Shown here: one piece after another, positions 1 through 6,509 of the stretch
Layout: the number at the start of each line of letters is the position of its first letter
Position numbering within the stretch: the stretch's first letter is position 1
Origin: Niabella sp.
GTDB taxonomy: Bacteria > Bacteroidota > Bacteroidia > Chitinophagales > Chitinophagaceae
DNA length: 64,000 bases
Direction of reading: 5' to 3'
NCBI GenBank assembly: GCA_017744795.1
Contig: JAGIAQ010000003.1
Coordinates: 33,335-97,334 of the forward strand
Made by a program: the position numbers and the translations under genes
Notes under the pieces: model-generated
Told to the model about the DNA's origin: nothing
Database searches by the model: none
The model's input: the letters and a program-made list of their open reading frames with translations, nothing else

Positions 1-216
1 ATTTTCGGTGCCGCGTATTTTTATCGGGCACCCGATGATGAACATCCAGATGTGCATCCACACTTTCGACACTTTTATAAAGTAAGCCGTGGATGCAGGT
101 TCCTTAAATAAATAGGAAACAAAGGCAAACGGCAGCACGAGGATAAAAGTAATAATAAAAGTGACCAGCGCCCATGCTGCGCAAAGCCTGCCCGCAATTT
201 CTTTAAGGATATTCAT
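1..216 (-). CDS. plsC: 1-acyl-sn-glycerol-3-phosphate acyltransferase, N-terminal part
   Basis: This is the first 72 codons of a protein that continues past the left edge. It starts MNILKEIAGRLCAAW, has a long hydrophobic membrane segment (about residues 15-36), then SKVWMHIW and IGCPIKIRGTEN. That order matches the start of Bacteroidota PlsC-type lysophosphatidate acyltransferases, which make phosphatidic acid at the inner membrane. The catalytic HX4D motif would lie outside the window, so the call rests on the N-terminus only. Its ATG follows directly after the TGA of the upstream GNAT gene, so the two are probably co-transcribed at the end of the trp operon. Confidence 0.7.
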   Translation of the reverse strand, partial: MNILKEIAGRLCAAWALVTFIITFILVLPFAFVSYLFKEPASTAYFIKVSKVWMHIWMFIIGCPIKIRGTEN

Positions 217-693
217 TCACTCTTTTTTATTTATTTTTTCAAGATACACAAGTATGAGCGCATCATTGATTATTTTCTGATCGAATGCCTGGTATCCCAG
301 TTTTTTATACAAAGAAATATTCTTTAAACTCCTGCTGCCTGTAAATAACTCAAACCTGTCAACCGCATCCAATTTCTTCTCGATATGCGCCATTAACTGT
401 TTGCCAATGCCCTGGTTTTGAAACAGCGGAGCTACTATTAATTTACCGATATAACCCGTTCCAGCCTGTGCACTGCCTCTTACGGCTCCAACTATGTTTT
501 TACCAATGGCCGCCACTAAACATATTTCACCATTGTCAAAATCATGGTTCAGCTCCTCTATGGTTTGGCTAAGTGGTTGTATGGAGTAATCGTTATACAG
601 CGCTGCTTCAGATTGATAGCATTCCTTTTGCAATTGCAGCACCGCCGCCAGTTGTGCTTTTTGTGCTTGTTGAATGATCGGGTGCATATACAT
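217..693 (-). CDS. GNAT family N-acetyltransferase
   Basis: This 158-residue protein has the GNAT fold signature. The acetyl-CoA pyrophosphate-binding loop is QNQGIGKQL (about residues 92-100), preceded by the beta-strand YIGKLIVAPLF, and the C-terminal part reads LYKKLGYQAF, as is usual for small GNAT enzymes. It transfers an acetyl group from acetyl-CoA to an unknown amine. An alternative ATG lies two codons downstream. It sits about 100 nt after trpF, separated by two small palindromes, and abuts plsC with no spacer. Whether it belongs to the trp transcript is uncertain. Confidence 0.85.
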   Translation of the reverse strand: MYMHPIIQQAQKAQLAAVLQLQKECYQSEAALYNDYSIQPLSQTIEELNHDFDNGEICLVAAIGKNIVGAVRGSAQAGTGYIGKLIVAPLFQNQGIGKQLMAHIEKKLDAVDRFELFTGSRSLKNISLYKKLGYQAFDQKIINDALILVYLEKINKKE

Positions 694-750
694 TCGTTTA
701 TTTTGTGAGACCTGTGAGGTTTCAGAAACGGCACAGGTTGTTTTGCGCTG

Positions 751-797
751 TGCGAGACTTGCAGTCTCGCACCATTATTTTGTCGCCTGTGGCGACA
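751..797. repeat. Composite two-palindrome repeat, copy 1
   Basis: Two perfect short hairpins lie side by side between trpF and the GNAT gene. The first is TGCGAGACT-TGC-AGTCTCGCA (751-771). The second is TGTCGCC-TGT-GGCGACA (781-797). The same pair, in the same relative order when read on the minus strand, occurs at 23358-23403. This points to a dispersed REP/BIME-like element rather than a site specific to this operon. Neither hairpin is followed by a T-run, so neither is a convincing intrinsic terminator. Confidence 0.75.
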
Positions 798-1433
798 TTA
801 ACCGCGTCTTAATTCCTGAATAAATTTTTCAATCAACTCCACATCCTTTATACCCGGCGCCGTTTCAAACCGGCTGTTTACATCCAGCGCGTGCACTTCC
901 TGCTCCGCAAAAAACAATTTCAGATCGGCAACGTCTTCCGGTCCGATGCCGCCGCTCAGGAACCAGGGTTTTCCTAACCCGACCCCGCGCAAGGCCGACC
1001 AGTCGAACTTCCTGCCCGTACCCCCATATTCTTTAGCTTTAGTATCAAACAAAAAAGCGTCAACCTCTTTTTCGAAAGGGCCGGTCAGCTCAGCAACAGC
1101 CTCATCCCCCTTTAAACGAAACACTTTGATGATTTGCGCATCTATGTTTAATGCGCTTATAAACTCCCGCGTTTCATCCCCATGCAACTGAACAGCGTCC
1201 AGTCCGTAGGCAGCTACTGTTTCCCGTATCGTTTCCGCAGTCGCATTAACAAACACCCCAACTTTTTTGATGCCCGTCAGCTGCTTCAATGCCACAGGTC
1301 CTATTTTCCCTTCAGCATATCTCGGCGAAGCCGGATAAAAAATAAACCCGGCATAATCCACACCCAGCGCTGCCAGCTGCTCCACCTGCTGCAGCCGCGT
1401 CATGCCACAAACTTTTATCAGGGGATGGGTCAT
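798..1433 (-). CDS. trpF: Phosphoribosylanthranilate isomerase
   Basis: A full-length (211 aa) single-domain TIM-barrel enzyme that performs the Amadori rearrangement of N-(5-phosphoribosyl)anthranilate to CdRP, the third step after chorismate in tryptophan synthesis. The catalytic Cys is in KVCGMT (Cys9) and the general-acid Asp in FLFDTKAKEYGGTG (Asp130). The phosphate-binding stretch LSGGIGPEDV begins near residue 159. The start codon overlaps the trpC stop by one base (TAATG), which suggests translational coupling. It is the last recognisable trp gene of the operon here. Confidence 0.97.
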   Translation of the reverse strand: MTHPLIKVCGMTRLQQVEQLAALGVDYAGFIFYPASPRYAEGKIGPVALKQLTGIKKVGVFVNATAETIRETVAAYGLDAVQLHGDETREFISALNIDAQIIKVFRLKGDEAVAELTGPFEKEVDAFLFDTKAKEYGGTGRKFDWSALRGVGLGKPWFLSGGIGPEDVADLKLFFAEQEVHALDVNSRFETAPGIKDVELIEKFIQELRRG

Positions 1434-2218
1434 TATTGCGCCTGTAATTGGGTTACAAAATATTCAAATGCCACCGGCGGATTTTCCTGTTTCATAAAAT
1501 ATTCACCGATCAGAAATCCCTTGAAACCATTTTTACGGAACAACAGGATATCCTCAATTTTATCGATACCGCTTTCTGCAATTTTTACCCGGTCGGCGGG
1601 AATCTTTTCCGCCATCTTCAAACTGCGTTCAATATCTACTTTAAAGGTTTTAAGATCGCGGTTATTGATACCTACGACCCTTGTGGCCTCGCAGATATGC
1701 CCCAACTCCTCCTCCGCATGCAGTTCCAATATTGTTTCCAGTCCCAGTGATGCCGCAAAAGTTGCCAGCCGGTTTACTTCGGCCGGGGAAAGGCAGGCAG
1801 CGATCAGTAAAATAATATCGGCGCCGAAGGATTTTGCTTCTACGATCTGGTATTCATCAACAATAAAATCCTTCCGCAAAATAGGAATGGCATTGTTTCG
1901 CGCAATCGCAAGATCATTGAGCGAGCCTCCGAAAAAATTTTCGTCGGTTAAAACCGAAAGGGCTGCAGCGCCAAAGCGGGTATAGGCCCCTGTGATGGTT
2001 GCTACGTCGGCATCTTTATTGATAAATCCTTTGGAAGGCGATTTCCGTTTGAACTCCGCTATGATGCCCGTGCTTCCCGGTTGTTGCAGCGACGCCGCCA
2101 ATGAACGTACGGGCAGCTGAAACGCCGCCGTTGCTTCCAGCATTTTATATGCTGTTTGCTGCTTCCGTCCGGCGACTTCTGTTCTTTTGTGCGCAATGAT
2201 TGTATCTAATATATTCAT
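1433..2218 (-). CDS. trpC: Indole-3-glycerol phosphate synthase
   Basis: This 261-residue enzyme closes the indole ring, converting CdRP to indole-3-glycerol phosphate. The N-terminal helix MNILDTIIAHKRTEV is typical. Catalytic motifs are AEFKRKSPS (Lys57), ILRKDFIVDEYQ (Lys116) and GINNRDLKTF, then AESGI. Length matches the monofunctional family; it is not fused to trpF, which overlaps it by one base downstream. A repeat-filled spacer of about 205 nt separates it from trpD upstream. Confidence 0.97.
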   Translation of the reverse strand: MNILDTIIAHKRTEVAGRKQQTAYKMLEATAAFQLPVRSLAASLQQPGSTGIIAEFKRKSPSKGFINKDADVATITGAYTRFGAAALSVLTDENFFGGSLNDLAIARNNAIPILRKDFIVDEYQIVEAKSFGADIILLIAACLSPAEVNRLATFAASLGLETILELHAEEELGHICEATRVVGINNRDLKTFKVDIERSLKMAEKIPADRVKIAESGIDKIEDILLFRKNGFKGFLIGEYFMKQENPPVAFEYFVTQLQAQ

Positions 2219-2237
2219 AATCTTAAAAATCCGCTGT

Positions 2238-2305
2238 GGCGTACCTCCGGCACGCCGTCGATTTATTTATTCATTTTTTCTACAAACAGGATGCTCCTAC
2301 GGAGC
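2238..2305. repeat. Two small palindromes (GGCGT...ACGCC and GCTCCTACGGAGC)
   Basis: The spacer between trpD and trpC carries GGCGT-N9-ACGCC (2238-2256) and GCTCC-TAC-GGAGC (2293-2305). A close relative of the second, GCTCCTACAGAGC, lies in the trpG-trpD spacer (3526-3538), again paired with another palindrome. The rest of the spacer (about 2310-2423) is AT-rich simple sequence with ATTTCACTATTCACT-type stretches. These look like dispersed repeats, not regulatory elements of trpC. Confidence 0.55.
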
Positions 2306-2423
2306 TTCATAAAACAGGAATAAACAATAAGAAACAGTATGATCAAATTATAGCACTTCAAAATTCTACATTCTTTATTTCTTATTCTACATTTCACTAT
2401 TCACTTTTGCCTATTGCCTTTCT

Positions 2424-3416
2424 TCATTGCAATGCAATTAATTTTTGTAAGCACTTATAAGCTTTACCTGCCCGCAGGCTTTCTTTCGCCGCATCAAACG
2501 CAGCAGCATAGCCGGGATAAGCGCCCGTCACTTCCAGCGCCACGGCTGCATTTGCCAGTACCACCGCTTCCTGCTCGGGAGTTCCATTCCCCTGTATGAT
2601 ATCTGAAAATATTTTTGCTGCCGCTGCCACCGTATCGCCGCCTTTAATTGATTCAGGGCTCACCTCCCGGCCGCCCAGCTCCATGGCAGACAGGATACGT
2701 TCCCCTTCTGCGGTAATAATTTTCGAATCTCCGGTTAATGAAATTTCATCATATCCATCCAGCCCGTGAACAATTGCAAAATGCCTGGATTGCTGTTGCA
2801 TCAGGTAATTATAAAGCCGGGCCATTTCCAGGTTATACACGCCAATGATACTAAAAGAAGGGAAGGCCGGGTTCACCAACGGGCCCAACATATTAAAGAA
2901 AGTACGCAATCCCAGGTTTTTGCGAATGGGCCCTACATTTTTCAACGCCGGGTGAAATTGAGGTGCATGCAAAAAACAAATGCCAGCCTCTTCCAGCTCG
3001 CGCTGAAGGGCTTGCTGATCATTTTTAAATTTATAGCCCAGCGATTCTACTACATTGGACGCACCGCTAACGGTTGATGCACCGTAATTGCCATGCTTGC
3101 TTACTTTATGCCCCGTGCCCGCAACAATAAAACAGGAGAGCGTGGAAATATTAAATGTGTTTTTACCATCCCCTCCCGTGCCCACAATATCAATGGTATC
3201 CATTCCGCCGAAATTCAGCGGCACACAGAGTTCCAGCAATGCGTCCTGAAATCCCTGCAATTCCTGCAGCGTGATGCTGCGCATGAGGTACACGGTCATA
3301 AATGCAGTTACCTCATGTTCATTGTAAACACCGTTGCCAATATTCACCAGGACCTCTTTGGCCGTTGGCCGGTCGAGGGTTTTATGTTCAAATAATACCG
3401 ATAATATTTTTTTCAT
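2424..3416 (-). CDS. trpD: Anthranilate phosphoribosyltransferase
   Basis: This enzyme transfers the phosphoribosyl group of PRPP to anthranilate. The glycine-rich PRPP-binding loop is GTGGDGKNTFNIST (residues 79-92), followed by KHGNYGASTVSGASNVVESLG. I chose the ATG at 3416 (MKKILSVLF, 330 aa). The frame stays open to a GTG at 3470, but those 18 extra codons are AT-rich spacer plus a dispersed repeat (3434-3477) and resemble no trpD N-terminus. It lies downstream of trpG in the trpE-G-D-C-F order and is monofunctional. Confidence 0.95.
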   Translation of the reverse strand: MKKILSVLFEHKTLDRPTAKEVLVNIGNGVYNEHEVTAFMTVYLMRSITLQELQGFQDALLELCVPLNFGGMDTIDIVGTGGDGKNTFNISTLSCFIVAGTGHKVSKHGNYGASTVSGASNVVESLGYKFKNDQQALQRELEEAGICFLHAPQFHPALKNVGPIRKNLGLRTFFNMLGPLVNPAFPSFSIIGVYNLEMARLYNYLMQQQSRHFAIVHGLDGYDEISLTGDSKIITAEGERILSAMELGGREVSPESIKGGDTVAAAAKIFSDIIQGNGTPEQEAVVLANAAVALEVTGAYPGYAAAFDAAKESLRAGKAYKCLQKLIALQ

Positions 3417-3433
3417 TTTTTTATTTTTTATGT

Positions 3434-3477
3434 CGGCTGCAATGCTGCTATCAGCTTCGTTGCGTCGCACTCTTCAT
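3434..3477 (-). repeat. Dispersed repeat (GCTGATAGCAGC family), copy 1
   Basis: On the minus strand this reads GAAGAGTGCGACGCAACG followed by AAGCTGATAGCAGCATTGC. A close second copy lies at 48983-49026 between uxaA and uxaC, and a shorter one at 60318-60343 inside the first codons of a pectinesterase. Here it lies directly upstream of trpD and creates an open but spurious N-terminal extension. Confidence 0.75.
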
Positions 3478-3500
3478 CGTCCCGATCCTATCCATGTGTC

Positions 3501-3570
3501 GCCGCGATGCGGCTACCAATATATCGCTCCTACAGAGCTGTACCATGAGCTATTGACTATGGACTATGAA
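3501..3570. repeat. Palindrome pair plus ACTAT-type simple repeat
   Basis: The trpG-trpD spacer contains GCCGC-GAT-GCGGC (3501-3513), GCTC-CTACA-GAGC (3526-3538) and then about 25 nt of 7-nt repeats of the form CTATTGA/CTATGGA/CTATGAA, ending at the trpG stop codon. With the adjacent dispersed repeat at 3434-3477, almost the whole spacer is repeat-derived. Confidence 0.55.
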
Positions 3571-3575
3571 CTGTT

Positions 3576-4145
3576 TTACTGCTTCAGCCAGTTCCGTATG
3601 ATCGTTTCCCCCAATGGTGTTAACACGCTCTCCGGATGAAACTGTACGCCCTGCACGTCATATTGTTTGTGCTGTAACGCCATGATCATATCGTTGTCAT
3701 CCACCGCCGTTATTTCCAGGTCGGCCGGAAAATTTTCAGGAGCTACCACCCATGAATGATAGCGTCCAATCTCAAATTCATCCGGAATGCCGTCAAATAG
3801 TTTCCCCGTGCGTTTTATTATTTTACAATTCGTGGCAATGCCATGATACACCTGGGGCAGATTATAAAGCGTTCCTCCAAAAACCTCTCCAATGGCTTGT
3901 TCGCCCAAACATACGCCCAGTATCGATTTAGAGGCCGCATACTCTTTTATCAGCGGCAATAACAATCCGGATTCTGAAGGGATTCCGGGACCCGGAGATA
4001 AGATAATTTTATCATATTGTTTTACGGCTTCTAATGGGATCTGGTCGTTACGATGCACTTCTACTTTTTGATGCAGGATCTTTTCCACCAGGTGCACCAG
4101 GTTGTAAGTAAAGGAGTCGTAATTATCAAAAACGAGTAATTTCAT
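3576..4145 (-). CDS. trpG: Anthranilate synthase glutamine amidotransferase subunit
   Basis: A class I glutamine amidotransferase (189 aa) that supplies ammonia to TrpE. The start LLVFDNYDSFTYNLV is typical of TrpG/PabA. The oxyanion loop is SPGPG (50-54), the nucleophile is Cys79 in GVCLGEQAIGE, and the His-Glu pair is His170/Glu172 in VQFHPES. The residue after CLG is Glu where most family members have His; it lies outside the triad and should not abolish activity. TrpG and PabA cannot always be separated by sequence, but its place between trpE and trpD supports TrpG. Confidence 0.95.
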   Translation of the reverse strand: MKLLVFDNYDSFTYNLVHLVEKILHQKVEVHRNDQIPLEAVKQYDKIILSPGPGIPSESGLLLPLIKEYAASKSILGVCLGEQAIGEVFGGTLYNLPQVYHGIATNCKIIKRTGKLFDGIPDEFEIGRYHSWVVAPENFPADLEITAVDDNDMIMALQHKQYDVQGVQFHPESVLTPLGETIIRNWLKQ

Positions 4146-4168
4146 TATTTTTAGTTTCGCGTCTATGG

Positions 4169-4214
4169 TTTATGGTTTGATGTTTTATACTTCGGTGCAA
4201 CGACAAACCATAAA
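4169..4214. repeat. Perfect 11-bp inverted repeat in the trpE-trpG spacer
   Basis: TTTATGGTTTG (4169-4179) and CAAACCATAAA (4204-4214) are exact complements separated by 24 nt, and fill the short spacer between trpE and trpG. It is AT-rich and lacks a terminator-like T-run. It resembles the simple-sequence hairpins of other spacers in this window. Confidence 0.5.
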
Positions 4215-4231
4215 TCAAAAACAATAAATTT

Positions 4232-5650
4232 TTATAATATTTTTTCGGCTTCAACGATTGCTTTTTTTAAAGCGCCTAATTTATTGATCACTTCCTGCAA
4301 CTCTCCTTCCGGATTACTTGCTGCCACGATGCCGCCGCCGGCCTGACGTGTTAAAGTATTATTCCGGCTTAAGAAACTGCGGATCATGATAGCCTGGTTG
4401 CAGCTGCCGTCGAAGCCCATGAAACCGATGGCGCCACCGTAAAAACTACGCGCAGTTGGCTCAAACAAACTGATCAGCTGCATAGCCTTTATCTTGGGCG
4501 CACCGCTTAACGTGCCGGCCGGGAAGGTTTTTGCAAACAGATCGAAGGGATGGGTTTGCGGATAAACCGTTCCGTTTACCTCGCTTACCAAATGGATGAC
4601 ATGAGAATAATAATGTGCTTCTTTAAAATGGCTCACGTGCACATCGCTGCACCCACGGCTGAGGTCATTGCGGGCAAGGTCTACCAGCATTACATGTTCT
4701 GCATTTTCCTTTGGATCTGCTTCCAGGATGCGCGTTTGTTCAGCATCTGTTGTATCATCGCCGGTACGTTTAATGGTGCCGGCAATGGGATGTATGGTGG
4801 CTTTGCCATGGTTGATGATCAGCTGCGATTCTGGTGAAGAGCCCATTAGCTTATAATCGCCATAATCAAAAAAGAAAAGATAAGGCGACGGATTGATGCT
4901 GCGCAGGGCCCGGTACACGTTAAACTCATCGCCACTGAATCGTTGGGTAAACCGCCGGCTCAGCACGATCTGGAACACATCGCCGCGGTGGCAATGCGCA
5001 ATCCCTTTGCGCACCATAGCGCGATGTTCCTCGTCCGTCATATTTGACGCTTCTTCACCTATTGCTTTAAACGGATAGACCGGAACATCCCTGCCTTTCA
5101 AAATTGACAGCAGCGCTTCTTTTTCGCTTTTGATATTTTCTATTTTATTTTCAAGCAAAAACAGCTGGTCTTTAAAATGGTTGATGGCAATAATATATTG
5201 ATACAGGCGATAACGCAATAAAGGAATATCTGCTGCACTATTTTTAAACCGGCTGCCGGGAATGGTTTCAAAAAACTGGATGGCGTCATAGGTGGTGTAC
5301 CCGTATACGCCCTGGGCGTAGCGCGCTTCCTTTTGTTCGTTCGGTTCCACGTCAAAATGATCCATAAAATCCGTCAGCACTTCCGTTATTTTGTGGGTAT
5401 CGGAAAGCTGTATTTTTTCGGCGGTTTGTCCTGGTAATTTGCAATCGATCGTATTACCGGACACCATTTCAATACCTGCAATGGCATTAACGCCGATAAA
5501 CGACCAGCTATTGTTGGTGGCGTTATTATCGGCACTTTCCAGCATGATGGTGTCGCGAAAACGGTCGCGCAGGCGCAGGTAGATGCCCACGGGCGTAAAT
5601 ACATCCGCCAGCATTGTTTGCACTTCGGTTATAATTTTTATTTTTTTCAT
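4232..5650 (-). CDS. trpE: Anthranilate synthase component I
   Basis: The chorismate-binding subunit (472 aa from the ATG at 5650), which converts chorismate and ammonia to anthranilate with TrpG. The N-terminal allosteric region carries MLESAD, the counterpart of the LLES motif that binds tryptophan, so feedback inhibition is likely. The C-terminal chorismate-binding domain has FQIVLSRRF, SPSPYLFF-like SINPSPYLFFF, MGSSPE, HPIAGTIKRTGDD, DLARNDLSRGC and PAGTLSGAPKIKAM. A frame extension upstream to 5689 (MLIALKQNK...) would begin inside the attenuator and is rejected. Transcription is predicted to be controlled by trpL and the attenuator just upstream. Confidence 0.97.
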   Translation of the reverse strand: MKKIKIITEVQTMLADVFTPVGIYLRLRDRFRDTIMLESADNNATNNSWSFIGVNAIAGIEMVSGNTIDCKLPGQTAEKIQLSDTHKITEVLTDFMDHFDVEPNEQKEARYAQGVYGYTTYDAIQFFETIPGSRFKNSAADIPLLRYRLYQYIIAINHFKDQLFLLENKIENIKSEKEALLSILKGRDVPVYPFKAIGEEASNMTDEEHRAMVRKGIAHCHRGDVFQIVLSRRFTQRFSGDEFNVYRALRSINPSPYLFFFDYGDYKLMGSSPESQLIINHGKATIHPIAGTIKRTGDDTTDAEQTRILEADPKENAEHVMLVDLARNDLSRGCSDVHVSHFKEAHYYSHVIHLVSEVNGTVYPQTHPFDLFAKTFPAGTLSGAPKIKAMQLISLFEPTARSFYGGAIGFMGFDGSCNQAIMIRSFLSRNNTLTRQAGGGIVAASNPEGELQEVINKLGALKKAIVEAEKIL

Positions 5651-5687
5651 CCGTTCTATTGCTTTGTTTTGTTTGAGAGCGATCAAC

Positions 5688-5713
5688 AAAAAACCCCGGA
5701 AGTACCGGGGTTT
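5688..5713 (-). terminator. trp attenuator (rho-independent terminator)
   Basis: On the minus strand AAACCCCGG-TACTT-CCGGGGTTT forms a perfect 9-bp stem with a 5-nt loop, and the transcript continues TTTG, giving six consecutive Us. It ends 38 nt before the trpE ATG and follows the leader peptide gene. CGGGGT inside the leader ORF (5752-5757) can pair with ACCCCG of the 5' arm, so the terminator and this antiterminator exclude each other, as in classical trp attenuation. Confidence 0.85.
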
Positions 5714-5744
5714 GAATATATTGTTACAATACTGGACAATAGCA

Positions 5745-5804
5745 TTACAGCACCCCGAAAGCGTTGTTATGCCACCACCAATTATTGTTTTTTACAAAAT
5801 TCAT
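5745..5804 (-). CDS. trpL: trp operon leader peptide
   Basis: A 19-codon ORF, MNFVKNNNWWWHNNAFGVL, lies between the predicted trp promoter and the attenuator. Three consecutive TGG codons (5772-5780) are very unlikely by chance at this location and are the hallmark of a tryptophan leader peptide. A ribosome stalled on them would leave 5752-5757 free to pair with the terminator's 5' arm, allowing read-through into trpE. A ribosome reaching the TAA at 5745 would cover it, and the terminator would form. The predicted transcription start is at or within about two bases of the ATG, so the message may be leaderless. Confidence 0.88.
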   Translation of the reverse strand: MNFVKNNNWWWHNNAFGVL

Positions 5805-5810
5805 TTGCAG

Positions 5811-5842
5811 CAAATATAAATTTCAAAAATAAAATCAACAAA
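5811..5842 (-). promoter_or_regulatory. Bacteroidota-type promoter of the trp operon
   Basis: On the minus strand TTTG (5839-5842), a 20-nt spacer and TATATTTG (5811-5818) match the Bacteroidota -33/-7 consensus (TTTG ... TAnnTTTG). With the usual 5-7 nt from the -7 element to the start site, transcription begins at about 5804-5806, right at the trpL ATG. Confidence 0.7.
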
Positions 5843-5891
5843 TTTTTTACGGGTTTAGGAGCTTGATTATCAAAAAAAGGGATTTTTGGTC

Positions 5892-5899
5892 TATATTTG
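5892..5899 (+). promoter_or_regulatory. Candidate -7 element for the tRNA-Arg transcript
   Basis: TATATTTG matches TAnnTTTG exactly and faces the tRNA gene, divergent from the trp promoter. No well-spaced -33 TTTG is visible, so support is moderate. Confidence 0.45.
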
Positions 5900-5926
5900 C
5901 GCCTCCGTGACCCTTTCGGGGGTCAG

Positions 5927-5998
5927 GGTCCGGTAGCCATCGGGAAGATAGAGCATGGCGCCTGCAGCGCCAAGGTCATTGGTTCGGTCAATAACTAA
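5927..5998 (+). pseudogene. Decayed tRNA-like copy upstream of tRNA-Arg
   Basis: This begins GGTCCGGTAGC exactly as the neighbouring tRNA-Arg does and shares GATAGAGCA and AGGTCATTGGTTC with it in the same order. The anticodon arm is replaced by the palindrome TGGCGCCTGCAGCGCCA, and the T-arm/acceptor 3' half is altered so that GTCATTGGTT pairs with AACTAATGAC. It cannot fold into a normal tRNA with a 3' acceptor strand. A small hairpin TGACCC-TTTCGG-GGGTCA precedes it (5908-5925). I read it as a degenerate duplicate of the tRNA gene. Confidence 0.65.
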
Positions 5999-6020
5999 TG
6001 ACTTCATAACAAAAATAATT

Positions 6021-6094
<74 letters not shown>

Positions 6095-6100
6095 CTTCGA

Positions 6101-6129
6101 AAAGCGTTACAGAGGTGTAGCGCTTTTTT
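6101..6129 (+). terminator. Rho-independent terminator after tRNA-Arg
   Basis: AAAGCGTTACA-GAGG-TGTAGCGCTTT forms an 11-bp stem (one G-U pair) with a 4-nt loop and runs into TTTTTT. It starts 6 nt after the tRNA, so the downstream tRNA-like copy would not be co-transcribed efficiently. Confidence 0.88.
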
Positions 6130-6185
6130 ATTGGGTAAAACCCCAGTCGGCTTTTTGCACACTTTTTATCATCCAGTTATATAAT

Positions 6186-6253
6186 GTGACAGCTGGATAG
6201 AGCATCCCGCCATAAGGCGGGAAGGTCATTGGTTCAAATCCAATCCGGGTCAC
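6186..6253 (+). pseudogene. Decayed tRNA-like copy downstream of tRNA-Arg
   Basis: GTGAC at the start pairs with GTCAC at the end, and AGCTGGATAGAGCA, AGGTCATTGGTTC and AATCCAATCCGGGTCAC are clearly tRNA-derived and close to the adjacent tRNA-Arg. About 10 nt of the acceptor/D-arm region are missing. The anticodon arm is the palindrome TCCCGCC-ATAA-GGCGGGA, which does not give a normal 7-nt loop. The T-arm and 3' acceptor strand are intact. It is not a functional tRNA. Confidence 0.7.
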
Positions 6254-6265
6254 AAATTCTTTGCT

Positions 6266-6346
6266 ATGCCTTACACCCTGTATATCCTCTATTCCTCTAC
6301 GCTCGATAAATTCTATATCGGTTTTACTTCAGGTTCATTGGAATGA
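6266..6346 (+). pseudogene. Truncated GIY-YIG endonuclease
   Basis: The frame encodes MPYTLYILYSSTLDKFYIGF and six more residues, then stops at TGA (26 aa). YIL, about 10 residues, then YIG is the defining GIY-YIG motif, and the match starts exactly at the N-terminus expected of small Bacteroidota GIY-YIG proteins, which are normally 80-100 residues. The following 160 nt do not clearly continue the domain in any frame, so this is a remnant. It starts 12 nt after a tRNA-like fragment, suggesting that the two arrived together (inference). Confidence 0.65.
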
Positions 6347-6437
6347 CACTTCAAATGCATTTGGCCGGTTGTTCTGCTGTTGGGGCGCTGCCAATACAAT
6401 TGTTATTATTTTACCCATCTCCTTTTTAAAGTTCCAA

Positions 6438-6466
6438 TTGCAGCAACCGGCTTTTCGTTATTTTTG
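6438..6466 (+). promoter_or_regulatory. Promoter of the M28 peptidase gene
   Basis: TTG (6438-6440), an 18-nt spacer and TATTTTTG (6459-6466) fit the Bacteroidota consensus. The predicted start leaves a 5' leader of about 37 nt before the ATG at 6510. Confidence 0.55.
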
Positions 6467-6509
6467 ATCAAACAAGCTGCCCCGGATCGAAGCCACTAAA
6501 AATATACAG

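Noticed and set aside
741..797. Terminator between trpF and the GNAT gene
   Set aside because: The hairpins are stable, but no T-run follows on the minus strand, and the same element occurs elsewhere as a repeat.
1182..1985. 267-codon plus-strand ORF
   Set aside because: It is antisense to trpC and trpF, both strongly supported, and its product resembles no protein family.
3417..3470. Longer trpD starting at a GTG at 3470
   Set aside because: The extra codons translate an AT-rich spacer and a dispersed repeat; MKKILSVLF at 3416 matches the family start.
6186..6253. A second functional tRNA
   Set aside because: Part of the acceptor/D-arm is deleted, and the anticodon loop is not seven bases.
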